Below are positions 1 to 7,422 of a stretch of DNA of 25,238 nucleotides, piece by piece (the first letter of the stretch is position 1; every line of letters begins with the position of its first letter). The notes under the pieces are model-generated. The model was given only the letters and a program-made list of their open reading frames with translations. It ran no database searches and had not been told where the DNA came from. Source of the stretch: a virus. The stretch lies in IMG/VR virus record IMGVR_UViG_3300047510_002839, positions 1 to 25,238 of that record; one strand, given 5' to 3'. The translations under genes and the position numbers were made by a program.

Positions 1-172
1 ATAACGTGTAGTTAATGTTTCTTAGATTAACTAAAATTTTATCTCCATCAACATAGATTGATGGGTTTGTAAGTGCTGGTCCTTTTAAATCTGTTGATGG
101 TATAACCAATGGATGAATGCTTCCACCATTTTCAATAGCAAGTTTTACGAAATTGTTATCATTTGCAGTCAT
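1..172 (-). CDS. Partial protein, possibly glycoside-hydrolase-like (N-terminal 57 residues)
   Basis: The frame opens at ATG 172-170 and stays open to the left window edge, giving 57 residues that begin MTANDNNFVKLAIENGGSIH. An in-frame stop lies 15 bases upstream of the ATG, so this is the first possible start. The later stretch NPSIYVDGDKILVNLRNINY resembles the first strands of five-bladed propeller glycosidase-like proteins (GH43/GH130 type) that, from memory, also occur in cyanophages. The catalytic part is outside the window, so that function is tentative. The gene is preceded by a T4-type late promoter octamer (229-236) and a palindromic leader. Its position after glycosyltransferase genes fits a carbohydrate-related role, but this is inference. 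Confidence 0.7.
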   Translation of the reverse strand, partial: MTANDNNFVKLAIENGGSIHPLVIPSTDLKGPALTNPSIYVDGDKILVNLRNINYTL

Positions 173-204
173 GTGAATCTTGAAGTATTACGATTAATTA
201 TAAC

Positions 205-222
205 ACAAATTATATAATTTGT
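205..222. promoter_or_regulatory. 18-bp perfect AT-rich palindrome in leader
   Basis: ACAAATTATATAATTTGT is a perfect inverted repeat lying between the late promoter at 229-236 and the ATG at 172. On the minus strand it falls at about the predicted transcript start. It could form a short 5' hairpin, act as a protein-binding site, or be a weak AT-only terminator for readthrough from the gene ending at 232. There is no G+C-rich stem, so a classical intrinsic terminator is unlikely. Confidence 0.4.
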
Positions 223-228
223 TTTAAA

Positions 229-236
229 TATTTATT
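229..236 (-). promoter_or_regulatory. Putative T4-type late promoter (AATAAATA)
   Basis: The minus strand reads AATAAATA, matching the NATAAATA consensus used for late genes of T4-like cyanophages. It overlaps the stop codon (234-232) of the preceding gene and lies 56 bases before the ATG at 172, in the only sizeable non-coding gap at this end. The motif is short and AT-rich, so the support is its position. Confidence 0.6.
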
Positions 237-843
237 CTTCTAAATGAGGAGCACAATATATGTCAGCAGAAATTACATATCTTGGTTCTTCACTATCAAT
301 AAAAACAGTACGATGATAAAGACAACTAGGAAAAATAATCCATGTTAATTCAATAGGAGTTGACATATAATTAATATCCATAGAGCACTGCGAAAATCTT
401 GGATCTGAAAATTCAGTTCCACCATATTTTTGATCTCCAGGAATCTTAAGATAAAAAACTCCAGAAAGAAATGCTGGATTATGATTGTGCCATGGTCTTA
501 ATCCACTTTCTAAATTTATAGATTTCCAACTTTTATATGCCCAGGAATTTAAATGAAAAGGTTTTAATTTTTCTTGATTATAAACAAAATTTTTTACATT
601 TTCAAGATAGAAAAAGCAAGAATCAATGAAAGTTGATCTGAGTTTTTCCCAATTTTTAGAATTGAATAAGTTTGTATTTGTTTGATATTTCGGATGAGAT
701 TGAGTATCAATATACTTACCAGATTCAATTAAATAATTAACATTATCAATCATCTGTTGTTGATCTTCTTCTGTTATTACATCAGAACAATCACATTGAA
801 TAATTGATGTTGGAAATATATTGTCTATTTTATATTGTTTCAT
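232..843 (-). CDS. 2OG-Fe(II) oxygenase family protein
   Basis: The 203-residue product looks like the phage 2OG-Fe(II) oxygenase group (2OG-FeII_Oxy_5 type). These enzymes use Fe(II), O2 and 2-oxoglutarate, usually to hydroxylate a protein or small molecule; the substrate here is unknown. Key motifs are HNHNPAFLSGVFYLKIP at about residues 119-135 (iron-ligand region), GGTEFSDPR just after it, and IIFPSCLYHRTVF followed by EEPRYVIS, which supply the distal His and the 2OG-binding Arg. I chose ATG 843-841 because it forms an ATGA overlap with the TGA of the upstream gene; a GTG 48 bases further upstream would lie inside that gene. It is the last gene of the left enzyme cluster. Confidence 0.82.
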   Translation of the reverse strand: MKQYKIDNIFPTSIIQCDCSDVITEEDQQQMIDNVNYLIESGKYIDTQSHPKYQTNTNLFNSKNWEKLRSTFIDSCFFYLENVKNFVYNQEKLKPFHLNSWAYKSWKSINLESGLRPWHNHNPAFLSGVFYLKIPGDQKYGGTEFSDPRFSQCSMDINYMSTPIELTWIIFPSCLYHRTVFIDSEEPRYVISADIYCAPHLEE

Positions 844-1610
844 AGAACCTGATTTATTTTTTCCCCAACATTTGATATTCTTTTGTTCCACCAGTCTATC
901 ACAGTTTCATTACTTAATCCAGTATCTAAAAGATTTTTACAAGTATCTACAGCATCAGACCAAGTTTCTGCAAATACCCATGGAGGATTCTCCTCGTACA
1001 TAAAAGTAGATTGTATCTCTTCCTTTGATCCAACCACCACAGGAATAGCACCATTCATAGATGCCTCATAAAGACGGAAGCAATCTAATGAAGAATTACC
1101 ACGTCCACAAGGAACAAAAATAGACTTAGAATATATCTTACACATTAAATCTTTTGGTGCGGATTTTCCAACAAAATTTTTTGAAATCTTATGAAACTCA
1201 TTCAACATTTCTTGTCGGTCATTTTTAATTTCACCAAGAAAAGACCAATTCAAAACCTTATCTTCATTAAAAACTTTACACCCATTCGTATATCCAAGAG
1301 GAATATGAATTGTGTTTGGAGTATAAGTGTACTGTGGATGATGATATTGTCTTAAGAATAAATCACAGTAATTACCTAACTGATTAAATTGTTGTAGGTT
1401 TTCTGCAATCAACTCATCAGAAAGGCAGGCTATAATTTTAGGTCTTTTCTTTTCAACAAGAGATAAAATTTCATTATATGAATGTGCTCTGGATGCAAAA
1501 ATAAAAACCTCACCACGTTCATTTAAGTTATGGGAAACTTTACCTTCTGGTAAAATTTCTTTTAGCAAAAAATCAGTTTCCCATAAACCATTTTCAATTA
1601 CAATCTTCAC
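840..1610 (-). CDS. Exostosin-like (GT47-type) glycosyltransferase
   Basis: A 256-residue protein whose C-terminal half carries FVPCGRGNSSLDCFRLYEAS and then MNGAIPVVVG (about residues 165-194). That is the exostosin signature (…D.FR.yEAl..G.iPVv…), which binds the nucleotide sugar. The first half (IIACLSDE, FLRQYHHPQY, IPLGYTNG) matches the N-terminal domain of GT-B exostosin-like enzymes. It probably transfers a sugar from a nucleotide-sugar donor to a glycan; donor and acceptor cannot be read from sequence. Its ATG overlaps the upstream TGA as ATGA (1610-1607), and no Shine-Dalgarno is visible, so translation is probably coupled to the fusion gene before it. It is shorter than eukaryotic exostosins but of normal size for phage and bacterial members. 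Confidence 0.8.
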   Translation of the reverse strand: MKIVIENGLWETDFLLKEILPEGKVSHNLNERGEVFIFASRAHSYNEILSLVEKKRPKIIACLSDELIAENLQQFNQLGNYCDLFLRQYHHPQYTYTPNTIHIPLGYTNGCKVFNEDKVLNWSFLGEIKNDRQEMLNEFHKISKNFVGKSAPKDLMCKIYSKSIFVPCGRGNSSLDCFRLYEASMNGAIPVVVGSKEEIQSTFMYEENPPWVFAETWSDAVDTCKNLLDTGLSNETVIDWWNKRISNVGEKINQVL

Positions 1611-3745
1611 AGATTAAATTGAGTTTTAATAGTTTCAATCAATTCTTTATTCTTTGAAACTACACCCAAACCAAAGGATTGAGGGAAAGTGCATTTTGGT
1701 AAATCAAGTTCATCAAAAAACTTTTTAACCTCATAAACTTTATTATCATAGTTTTCAACACAAACATCATGTAACAGAATTACACCATCTTCTTTTACAA
1801 ATTTACTCCAGGTTTCAAAATCTCGTTTGATATCTTCATAATGATGACTTCCATCAATGTGAAGAATATCAATCTTTTTATCCCATGTCTTAGCAACTTC
1901 TTCAAAATCACCTTTAATAAACTCTAGAGTATCTTGGAGGTGTAATTTTTCTCTTTTCATAGAAACAAATGGGTATGCATCTACTTTGCCAACAAAGTTA
2001 TCTCCTGCAAAGTTATCAATACCATAGACTTTACCAATTCTAGGTATAGCAAAACAAAAAGTAGAAAATCCAAAATCAACACCAAGATCAACGATTACTT
2101 CAGGATTAGTATATCTAACAATCCATTCAGCAAAATCACGATGTCCTTCCCAAGCAGTTGAAGGTGTATCATCAAGATTAGTTAAGAACAATTTATCAAT
2201 TGCACTATGTCGTTCTGGTAACCTTAGTGTATCTCTACTAAATCCGGATGCGAATACAATAATATTAGGATTTTGAGTTAATTTTCCAAGTTCTAAAAGA
2301 TTTGAAAATGCCAATCCTATGTAATTTTGTCCAAAACTCATTGCTTCACTCAGGGCATGGAATGTATAGTTTGCACCCAACTGAAGATTTCCAACCTTCA
2401 ACAATGCAGAACTTAACATAATAAAAACATTAACCCTATTCGGATCAGAATACGGCACAGAAATATTTAAGTATTCCTGACCAAGACTAATTGCTTTTTC
2501 AAAGTTTTTAACATCAAAATAATGCTTAAGAATAAACCAAAGGAAATAAATGTTTGATGAATCTTTAGCATACTCCCTTTCACAAATAGAGAGATAAAAC
2601 AATTGTTTATCTACAGTAGGTGGTTCTACTTGCTTGGTAATTTTAATAGTTGTATCAACACTAACTTCATTCAAATAGTTTTCTGTTGGTAAAAACTTTG
2701 GAGTTTCATGGATAGCACTAGTCCATATATAATTTTTTGTTCTATGAAAACGAACATGAGCAGCTTGACCTAGGGTAGGGTCTTCTTCTTCATCCTTCTT
2801 ATCATACCTCTCATGTTTAAAAGCAGTGAATTCGTCAGAAATTACTTCAAGACCATCAACAAATAGATCAGAAATATCTTCATTAAAATCTAGTGAGAAT
2901 GCCCAATCAGTTTCAACATAAGAAAGTGCCTGATTTCTTGCAACAGAGAAATCAAATTCTTCTCTGGTTTGTGGATGCTCATGGACAGTAATGCCAGCAT
3001 CTCTCAAAAGTTGAACCGTATTATCAGTACTTCCAGTATCAACAACTACAGTGTGTGAAAACTTTTTTGAATTCTCAATAAATTTTTCAACATTCTTTTC
3101 TTCATTTTTACAAATTGCATAAAGTGTTACATCCATTTTTTTACCCTCATTTGATTGTTTAACATGACACCAGTGCCAAATTTTCTGTGAATATGTATAT
3201 TCTAAATTTCCATTTAGAAAAAATACGGTTTTATCTTTAAAGTATTCGTTAACTGCTTGAATGACTCCACCCCAACAAGGAGCATAGTCATCTCCTGCAA
3301 TCATTCCACCTGGTTTAAGTTTAGGATACCAAGCAGCGATATCTGCTAAAACATTTTCATAATCATGTGAGGCATCAATAAAAATAAAATCAATACTTTC
3401 ATCTTTAAATTTAGATACCACATCTAAACTTGCCCCCTGAATGGGAGTCACAATATTTGATACTCCACATAAAGAAGTATACGTCTTAAAAAGTTCTAGT
3501 AGAGAAGATGAATGATCCTCAATATCTTTGATAAGTTCTGCATGTTCTTCGCTACCCTCAAAGGTATCGACTGCATAAACTTTTATATTTTTTTGAGATT
3601 CTTTAACTAGTTGCCCTAAACAAGAGGCAGATTTCCCCATCCAAGAACCTATTTCAACAAAGATAGATTCTTCGGGAAAAGTATTTACCGCTAATTTATA
3701 TACTAAATCTGAATCAAAAAATCCAGGTACATCTTTCCAATTCAT
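1607..3745 (-). CDS. Methyltransferase - GT2 glycosyltransferase - methyltransferase fusion
   Basis: This 712-residue protein has three enzyme modules. Residues 1 to about 195 are a SAM-dependent class I methyltransferase (Methyltransf_24-like): FVEIGSWMGKSA is motif I at 29-40, then VYAVDTFEGS, FIDASHDYENV and KPGGMIAGDDY. Residues about 204-375 are a GT2 domain: TLYAICKNEE, VVVDTGSTDNT (about 233-243), then FDFSVARNQA and SLDFNED in place of the DxD region. Residues about 380-490 are helical and TPR-like. Residues about 535-712 are a second class I methyltransferase: VIVDLGVDFGFSTF, VYGIDNF, HIDGSHHYEDI and DGVILLHDV. The start is ATG 3745 because it makes an ATGA overlap with the gene before it; a TTG 15 bases upstream belongs to the GGAA ribosome site. 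It probably makes and caps a methylated glycan; the substrate is unknown. Confidence 0.87.
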   Translation of the reverse strand: MNWKDVPGFFDSDLVYKLAVNTFPEESIFVEIGSWMGKSASCLGQLVKESQKNIKVYAVDTFEGSEEHAELIKDIEDHSSSLLELFKTYTSLCGVSNIVTPIQGASLDVVSKFKDESIDFIFIDASHDYENVLADIAAWYPKLKPGGMIAGDDYAPCWGGVIQAVNEYFKDKTVFFLNGNLEYTYSQKIWHWCHVKQSNEGKKMDVTLYAICKNEEKNVEKFIENSKKFSHTVVVDTGSTDNTVQLLRDAGITVHEHPQTREEFDFSVARNQALSYVETDWAFSLDFNEDISDLFVDGLEVISDEFTAFKHERYDKKDEEEDPTLGQAAHVRFHRTKNYIWTSAIHETPKFLPTENYLNEVSVDTTIKITKQVEPPTVDKQLFYLSICEREYAKDSSNIYFLWFILKHYFDVKNFEKAISLGQEYLNISVPYSDPNRVNVFIMLSSALLKVGNLQLGANYTFHALSEAMSFGQNYIGLAFSNLLELGKLTQNPNIIVFASGFSRDTLRLPERHSAIDKLFLTNLDDTPSTAWEGHRDFAEWIVRYTNPEVIVDLGVDFGFSTFCFAIPRIGKVYGIDNFAGDNFVGKVDAYPFVSMKREKLHLQDTLEFIKGDFEEVAKTWDKKIDILHIDGSHHYEDIKRDFETWSKFVKEDGVILLHDVCVENYDNKVYEVKKFFDELDLPKCTFPQSFGLGVVSKNKELIETIKTQFNL

Positions 3746-4440
3746 AAGTATTTTTTCCAATCAATGCAAGGTGATAATAAACTCGATTCACAATGTGTAG
3801 AATATCCAGGAATGCTAGAAATTAAGTTTCTTCCATTAGTATGTAGTTCCAAAAATTTACCATGATCATAGGATGGTTCATAATTTATTGAGTATTTAAT
3901 ATGTGTAGTTTTATCTTCCTTTAGAAATTTAAATTTAGTTGCGAAAGTATTAGTTGTGGATGGAACCGGCATCCAATGTGATAATTCAGTATGAAGAACC
4001 TTGGTCATAAAATCCTTATACATCTCCTGATACTTATCACCATGATCATAAAGAGTCACATACTCAACAGGTAAAGTAAATCCATCTAAAAGAATTTTAT
4101 CCCAACCTGGACGATGTACATAATCATCTTCTACGAAATAAATTATAGTTTCATCATCAAAATTTTGAGAGAGAATATGATTTACTGTTTTAATAAAACT
4201 TTGAGACTCTTTTCCACAATCAATCTCATAAACATTGGTTTCATTTTTTAAGAACGTATCTTCTCTTTCCCCATAATGCTTATCATATACGATTGTATAT
4301 TCTGTTGTTTCTGGATTTAGAGTATTCTTAAAGTTCTGAAATACTTTTTCTTTATCCCACCACTCTGGTCTTTGTTTTCCTGGGCTTTCTTGAATTTTGG
4401 AGTAATAACAATGCCTTAAAAATACTTGAATTTTTTTCAT
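3742..4440 (-). CDS. GT-A glycosyltransferase-like protein
   Basis: A 232-residue protein with no exact family recognised. It has the look of a short GT-A fold enzyme: an N-terminal strand (KKIQVFLRHCYYSK), a middle strand ending in an acidic triplet, IIYFVEDDYVHRPGWDK (about residues 99-115), where EDD would take the DxD metal and nucleotide-sugar role, and a C-terminal segment PGYSTHCESSLLSPCIDW. YDHGDKY (131-137) and SYDHGKFLELH add possible metal-binding His and Asp. It lies between a 2OG oxygenase and the methyltransferase-GT2 fusion. Start and stop overlap both neighbours by four bases (ATGA), and no Shine-Dalgarno is visible, consistent with coupled translation. Its function as a sugar transferase is inferred from fold-like motifs and neighbours. 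Confidence 0.72.
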   Translation of the reverse strand: MKKIQVFLRHCYYSKIQESPGKQRPEWWDKEKVFQNFKNTLNPETTEYTIVYDKHYGEREDTFLKNETNVYEIDCGKESQSFIKTVNHILSQNFDDETIIYFVEDDYVHRPGWDKILLDGFTLPVEYVTLYDHGDKYQEMYKDFMTKVLHTELSHWMPVPSTTNTFATKFKFLKEDKTTHIKYSINYEPSYDHGKFLELHTNGRNLISSIPGYSTHCESSLLSPCIDWKKYL

Positions 4441-5045
4441 ACTAAATTACCAGAGATAGAAATTCTAAAATCATCACTTGTAGTGAATGGATAAACACAA
4501 TGAGATAAGTGTGCAGGAAATAATACTATTCTTCTCTCCCAATCATGATCAACATATAGGGTTTCAAGAGTTAAGTTTCCAAGAATATTTGGATATAAGA
4601 ATTGAAATGCCGATGCCGCTTTATTTTTTGACTCTTTTACATGAGGAGCATTTAATTCATTCTCCACTTTGTAAGGAACCTTCAACCAACAAACAAAACT
4701 GAATGTTCCTCCGTGATGATGAACCGGATTAAACTCATTCTTCTTTTGAAAATTAACCCAAAGGTTTCCTGCTTCAAAATGAAAATCACCAAGTTTTCTT
4801 AAAAAGTTCCAATTCTCCCCATAAGACTTACACATCTCATTCATAAATGGTTCAAGATATGGAAGAGACTTTGGAAGACCATATTGCATTTCTATGTTTC
4901 CTGCAAGACCATCATTCCATTTTTGATGTCTACCCCAATCAGATTGGATTTCTTCAACCTCATCCATAATAATATTATAAAGATGATCTGGAAGGACTGC
5001 TGTTGTTACTCCAGGATTTGGTAGTGATATATGAGTAAATTCCAT
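4437..5045 (-). CDS. 2OG-Fe(II) oxygenase family protein
   Basis: The 202-residue product contains NPVHHHGGTFSFVCWLKVPY (about residues 106-125), the HxxG-type iron-binding region of phage 2OG oxygenases. It also has RRIVLFPAHLSHCVYPF followed by DDFRISISGNLV, where the distal His (about 182) and the 2OG-binding Arg (about 194) sit. It is diverged in sequence from the other two oxygenases in the window (232-843 and 9529-10029), so it is probably not a recent duplicate. I chose ATG 5045 with a short AG-rich leader (TAGAAAT). A TTG at 5060 would give a TTGA overlap with the sulfotransferase stop and five more residues, so the start is not certain. Target residue or molecule unknown. Confidence 0.82.
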   Translation of the reverse strand: MEFTHISLPNPGVTTAVLPDHLYNIIMDEVEEIQSDWGRHQKWNDGLAGNIEMQYGLPKSLPYLEPFMNEMCKSYGENWNFLRKLGDFHFEAGNLWVNFQKKNEFNPVHHHGGTFSFVCWLKVPYKVENELNAPHVKESKNKAASAFQFLYPNILGNLTLETLYVDHDWERRIVLFPAHLSHCVYPFTTSDDFRISISGNLV

Positions 5046-5056
5046 ATTTCTAAAAA

Positions 5057-5839
5057 TCAAATATTAAATTTAGAGTATATTTTTACATTTTCTTCTCCTA
5101 TTATATCAATAGGATTTTCTGATATTTTAGACAAAACCGGTCGAATTTTATGCAAATCTTTCAATCCCCAGTTTACATCTTTATCCTCAGAGCATGTATT
5201 TACGATATTATTTAAATTGTTTTCATGTTCAGGAACCTCTAAAAAATTATAAATTTTACTAATTTCTTGATTAGGATTAGAAATTAATTCATTATAATCA
5301 ACAAGATGAACTAGGTTTGGATAATTTCTAAGTCCATATATCATAGCACCATATGAAGGTGCAACATAATATCTCCAAATATATTCTGTACGGTTATTGT
5401 TTGTAATTGGTAGATTATCCTTTCTTAAATGATTATCTATGAAATTATCCACATGATTCGTTCTTTTTATCAATGAAATATATGATGTTAAAACTTCTGG
5501 AATAGGACGATATGTTGCAACAACTTTAGGTTTATTAGAAAGAAATTTTTGCACAGTGTCTAAATTCTTACCCCAAAACCTATGCTTATCTAAAATAATT
5601 GGTTTTGAAATATGATTATAAAAATTTGCTAACACTGACGAATAAACATTATAAGATACTTGTTCTCGATCAAATGTAAACTGAACATCTACACGCTCAA
5701 ATGTTTTTTCAATATCAGTTACAATATCACCCAAAGGTGATGTTGGAGATACATAAATGTCTGGATGTTGACTTAAAAGAGATCCCAATAATGTGGAACC
5801 ACTTCTTGGAAGACCTCCAAGAAAATATAATGTCTTCAT
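5057..5839 (-). CDS. Sulfotransferase family protein (PAPS-dependent type)
   Basis: The 260-residue product begins MKTLYFLGGLPRSGSTLLGS. GLPRSGSTLL is the 5'-phosphosulfate-binding loop of PAPS sulfotransferases (Sulfotransfer_3 type). KVVATYRPIPEVLTSYISL (about residues 105-123) fits the 3'-phosphate-binding strand and helix, with an Arg and a downstream Ser. HLVDYNELISNPNQEISKIY (about 178-197) is the usual family stretch before the C-terminal helix. It would transfer a sulfo group from PAPS to a hydroxyl on a sugar or protein. No PAPS-synthesis gene is in the window, so the host would supply the donor. It is the first gene after the single-propeller RCC1 gene, with a 23-base gap, and heads the left enzyme cluster. 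Its ribosome site is weak (AATAAGAT before ATG). Confidence 0.88.
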   Translation of the reverse strand: MKTLYFLGGLPRSGSTLLGSLLSQHPDIYVSPTSPLGDIVTDIEKTFERVDVQFTFDREQVSYNVYSSVLANFYNHISKPIILDKHRFWGKNLDTVQKFLSNKPKVVATYRPIPEVLTSYISLIKRTNHVDNFIDNHLRKDNLPITNNNRTEYIWRYYVAPSYGAMIYGLRNYPNLVHLVDYNELISNPNQEISKIYNFLEVPEHENNLNNIVNTCSEDKDVNWGLKDLHKIRPVLSKISENPIDIIGEENVKIYSKFNI

Positions 5840-5862
5840 ATCTTATTGCTTTTTATTATGTA

Positions 5863-7044
5863 TTATAGCACGGAATCATCGTATTTAAGTGCTGCCATAT
5901 GACTATATCCAGAACTCACTTTTTTCCAGTTATTTCCTCCGGCAAATGTGGTAACTGGAGTAGAAATTTTAGTATTAGTTGAAATACGATTTCCAAGTTT
6001 TCCACTAAATTCCGAACCCCAAGTCCATAAGGTTCCATCAGCCTTAATTGCTGCGGTATTTTCAAATCCACAACTTACTTGTTTCCAGTTAGTTCCTCCA
6101 GCAAATGTGGTAACTGGAGTGGATCTATCAGTCAAACCATTAGTTCCAAGTTTTCCGTCAAATCCATATCCCCAAGTCCACAGTGTTCCGTCGGTTTTGA
6201 TTGCTGCCGTGTTGTTACCTCCAGCACTTACTTGTTTCCAGTTAGTTCCTCCAGCAAATGTGGTAACTGGAGTGGATCTATCAGTCAAATCATTAGTTCC
6301 GAGAGCACCATTATATGCTCCACCCCAAGTCCATAAGGTTCCATCAGTTTTGATTACAGTAGTATGATATCCTCCACAACTTACTTGTTTCCAGTCTGTT
6401 CCTCCGGCAAATGTTGTGATTGGAGTTGATACAGTACCTGTTGTAATTCCATTTCCAAGTCGCCCCCGAAGTGAATTACCCCAAGTCCATAAGGTTCCAT
6501 CAGTCTTGATTGCTGTTGTATGTCGAATTCCAGTACTTACTTGTTTCCAGTCTGTTCCTCCAGCAAATGTGGTAACTGGAGTGGAGCTATTAGTCAAACC
6601 ATTAGTTCCAAGTCGTCCATAACCTCCATTACCCCAAACCCATAAGGTTCCGTCGGTCTTGATTGCTACTGTACAAAGTCTAGCAGCACTTACTTGTTTC
6701 CAATTAGTTCCTCCAGCAAAAGTAGTGACCGGAGTGGAATTGATGAAGTTTACAGAAGCATTTCCATTTATCCCATAAAAACCATATCCCCAGGACCATA
6801 GAGTTCCATCAGTTTTAATTGCCGCAGTATGATATCCTCCGGCACTAATTTCTTTCCAATTAGTTCCTCCTGTAAATGTAGTTACTGGAGTAGAAAAGAC
6901 ATTTATAGAAGTATTGCCTAATTGTCCTTCGCCTGCCGATCCCCAACCCCACAAATTTCCATTACGAAATAAATCTGCAGTAATAAAAATATCATCAAAA
7001 CTATAATCAAGTCCGTTTTGTCTGAAGTTATAAAATGTTGGCAT
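5863..7044 (-). CDS. RCC1-repeat protein, single seven-bladed propeller
   Basis: The 393-residue product has a 30-residue N-terminal lead followed by exactly seven RCC1-like units of about 52 residues. Each unit runs from LWxWG through a variable loop, STPVTTFAGGTNWKQVS and HTAAIKTDG. The first unit starts with the degenerate NLWGWG. The last ends early as AALKYDDSVL, as expected if N- and C-terminal strands close one propeller. The units share sequence with the giant proteins at 11384-18259 and 19035-24230 but lack their two variant unit types. The ribosome site is unusual: the leader before the ATG is pyrimidine-rich (TTCTTCTCCCCA). There is no signal peptide or membrane segment. It is probably a structural or receptor-binding protein; its place among enzyme genes rather than the fibre block is notable. 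Confidence 0.87.
   Translation of the reverse strand: MPTFYNFRQNGLDYSFDDIFITADLFRNGNLWGWGSAGEGQLGNTSINVFSTPVTTFTGGTNWKEISAGGYHTAAIKTDGTLWSWGYGFYGINGNASVNFINSTPVTTFAGGTNWKQVSAARLCTVAIKTDGTLWVWGNGGYGRLGTNGLTNSSTPVTTFAGGTDWKQVSTGIRHTTAIKTDGTLWTWGNSLRGRLGNGITTGTVSTPITTFAGGTDWKQVSCGGYHTTVIKTDGTLWTWGGAYNGALGTNDLTDRSTPVTTFAGGTNWKQVSAGGNNTAAIKTDGTLWTWGYGFDGKLGTNGLTDRSTPVTTFAGGTNWKQVSCGFENTAAIKADGTLWTWGSEFSGKLGNRISTNTKISTPVTTFAGGNNWKKVSSGYSHMAALKYDDSVL
5866..6954 (-). repeat. Seven tandem RCC1-like units (about 52 codons each)
   Basis: Seven in-frame units, counted by LWxWG and [ND]WK motifs. The DNA of the cores is strongly conserved between units while the loop between LG and STP changes. Adjacent units near 6100-6300 share a long near-identical block (variable segments GTNGLTDRS and GTNDLTDRS). 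Confidence 0.88.
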
Positions 7045-7057
7045 TGGGGAGAAGAAA

Positions 7058-7065
7058 TATTTTTA
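7058..7065 (-). promoter_or_regulatory. Weak candidate late promoter (TAAAAATA)
   Basis: The octamer differs from NATAAATA at one position. It overlaps the TAA of the upstream gene and lies 13 bases before the RCC1 ATG at 7044. Both features match the better promoters in this window (12 bases before the ATG at 19014, and overlap with the stop at 11384). It is kept only as a candidate. Confidence 0.3.
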
Positions 7066-7422
7066 CTTGGAAATAACTATTGGCGTATTCATTTTTTCAC
7101 TCCAATTGTTTAACCAATCCACCATTTCATCACTTATCTTTTTATTATTTATTGGAAGAACCTTTAGATATTGACCCATATGATTAGTTTCAACAGAAAT
7201 TAATACATTACACTTATCCGGTCTCATTTCTTCAGGTAATATATGTTGACTCCAGGCACACTGATAAGTTCTACAAACCTCTGGTCGTCCTTTGTGAACA
7301 CCACAACCACCATCTTCTAAAAATTTACAAGATTTTCCACACCCAAATTCCCATCCAAAAGCATCACCAACTAACCAAGAACAGCAAGCGGTGCAATCAC
7401 CACAAGATCTAAACTGTGACAT
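7063..7422 (-). CDS. YkgJ-family cysteine-cluster protein
   Basis: A 119-residue protein with nine cysteines in the YkgJ-type pattern: CGDCTACC at 7-14, CGKSC at 28-32, CGVH at 40, and RPEVCRTYQC at 46-55. Proteins of this family are thought to bind zinc or an iron-sulfur centre through these cysteines; the biochemical role is not established. After residue 60 the tail is predicted alpha/beta without cysteines. It has one of the strongest ribosome sites in the window (GGGAGGTAG about 4 bases before ATG), inside the end of the preceding gene, which it overlaps by 14 bases. Neighbours are glycosyltransferase-like genes upstream and the seven-unit RCC1 gene downstream. A helper role for metal-dependent enzymes is conceivable, but that is a guess. 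Confidence 0.82.
   Translation of the reverse strand: MSQFRSCGDCTACCSWLVGDAFGWEFGCGKSCKFLEDGGCGVHKGRPEVCRTYQCAWSQHILPEEMRPDKCNVLISVETNHMGQYLKVLPINNKKISDEMVDWLNNWSEKMNTPIVISK

Noticed and set aside
232-891. Longer starts with GTG or TTG (at 891, 3760 and 5060), and an upstream start at 8865
   Set aside because: ATG codons just downstream form ATGA overlaps with the preceding stops (843, 3745, 8841) or follow a short gap (5045). The longer starts would add residues inside the neighbouring gene without better ribosome sites.
5862-5867. TATAAT box before the sulfotransferase gene, plus CATAATAA at 5853-5860
   Set aside because: No convincing -35 element at proper spacing, and the octamer has two mismatches to NATAAATA. 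It is likely AT-rich chance.
5948-6622. Plus-strand open frames with periodic LTCFQLVPPANVVTGV-like peptides opposite the RCC1 genes (also around 11331-18000 and 20191-24111)
   Set aside because: They are shadows of the repeats: each RCC1 unit is a multiple of three, so one antisense frame stays open and repeats. They lack consistent starts, ribosome sites and promoters.
7146-7153. AATAAATA octamer inside the cysteine-cluster gene
   Set aside because: It encodes Ile-Asn-Asn within a well-formed protein and lies about 100 bases before the next ATG. It could act as a promoter, but position does not set it apart from chance.
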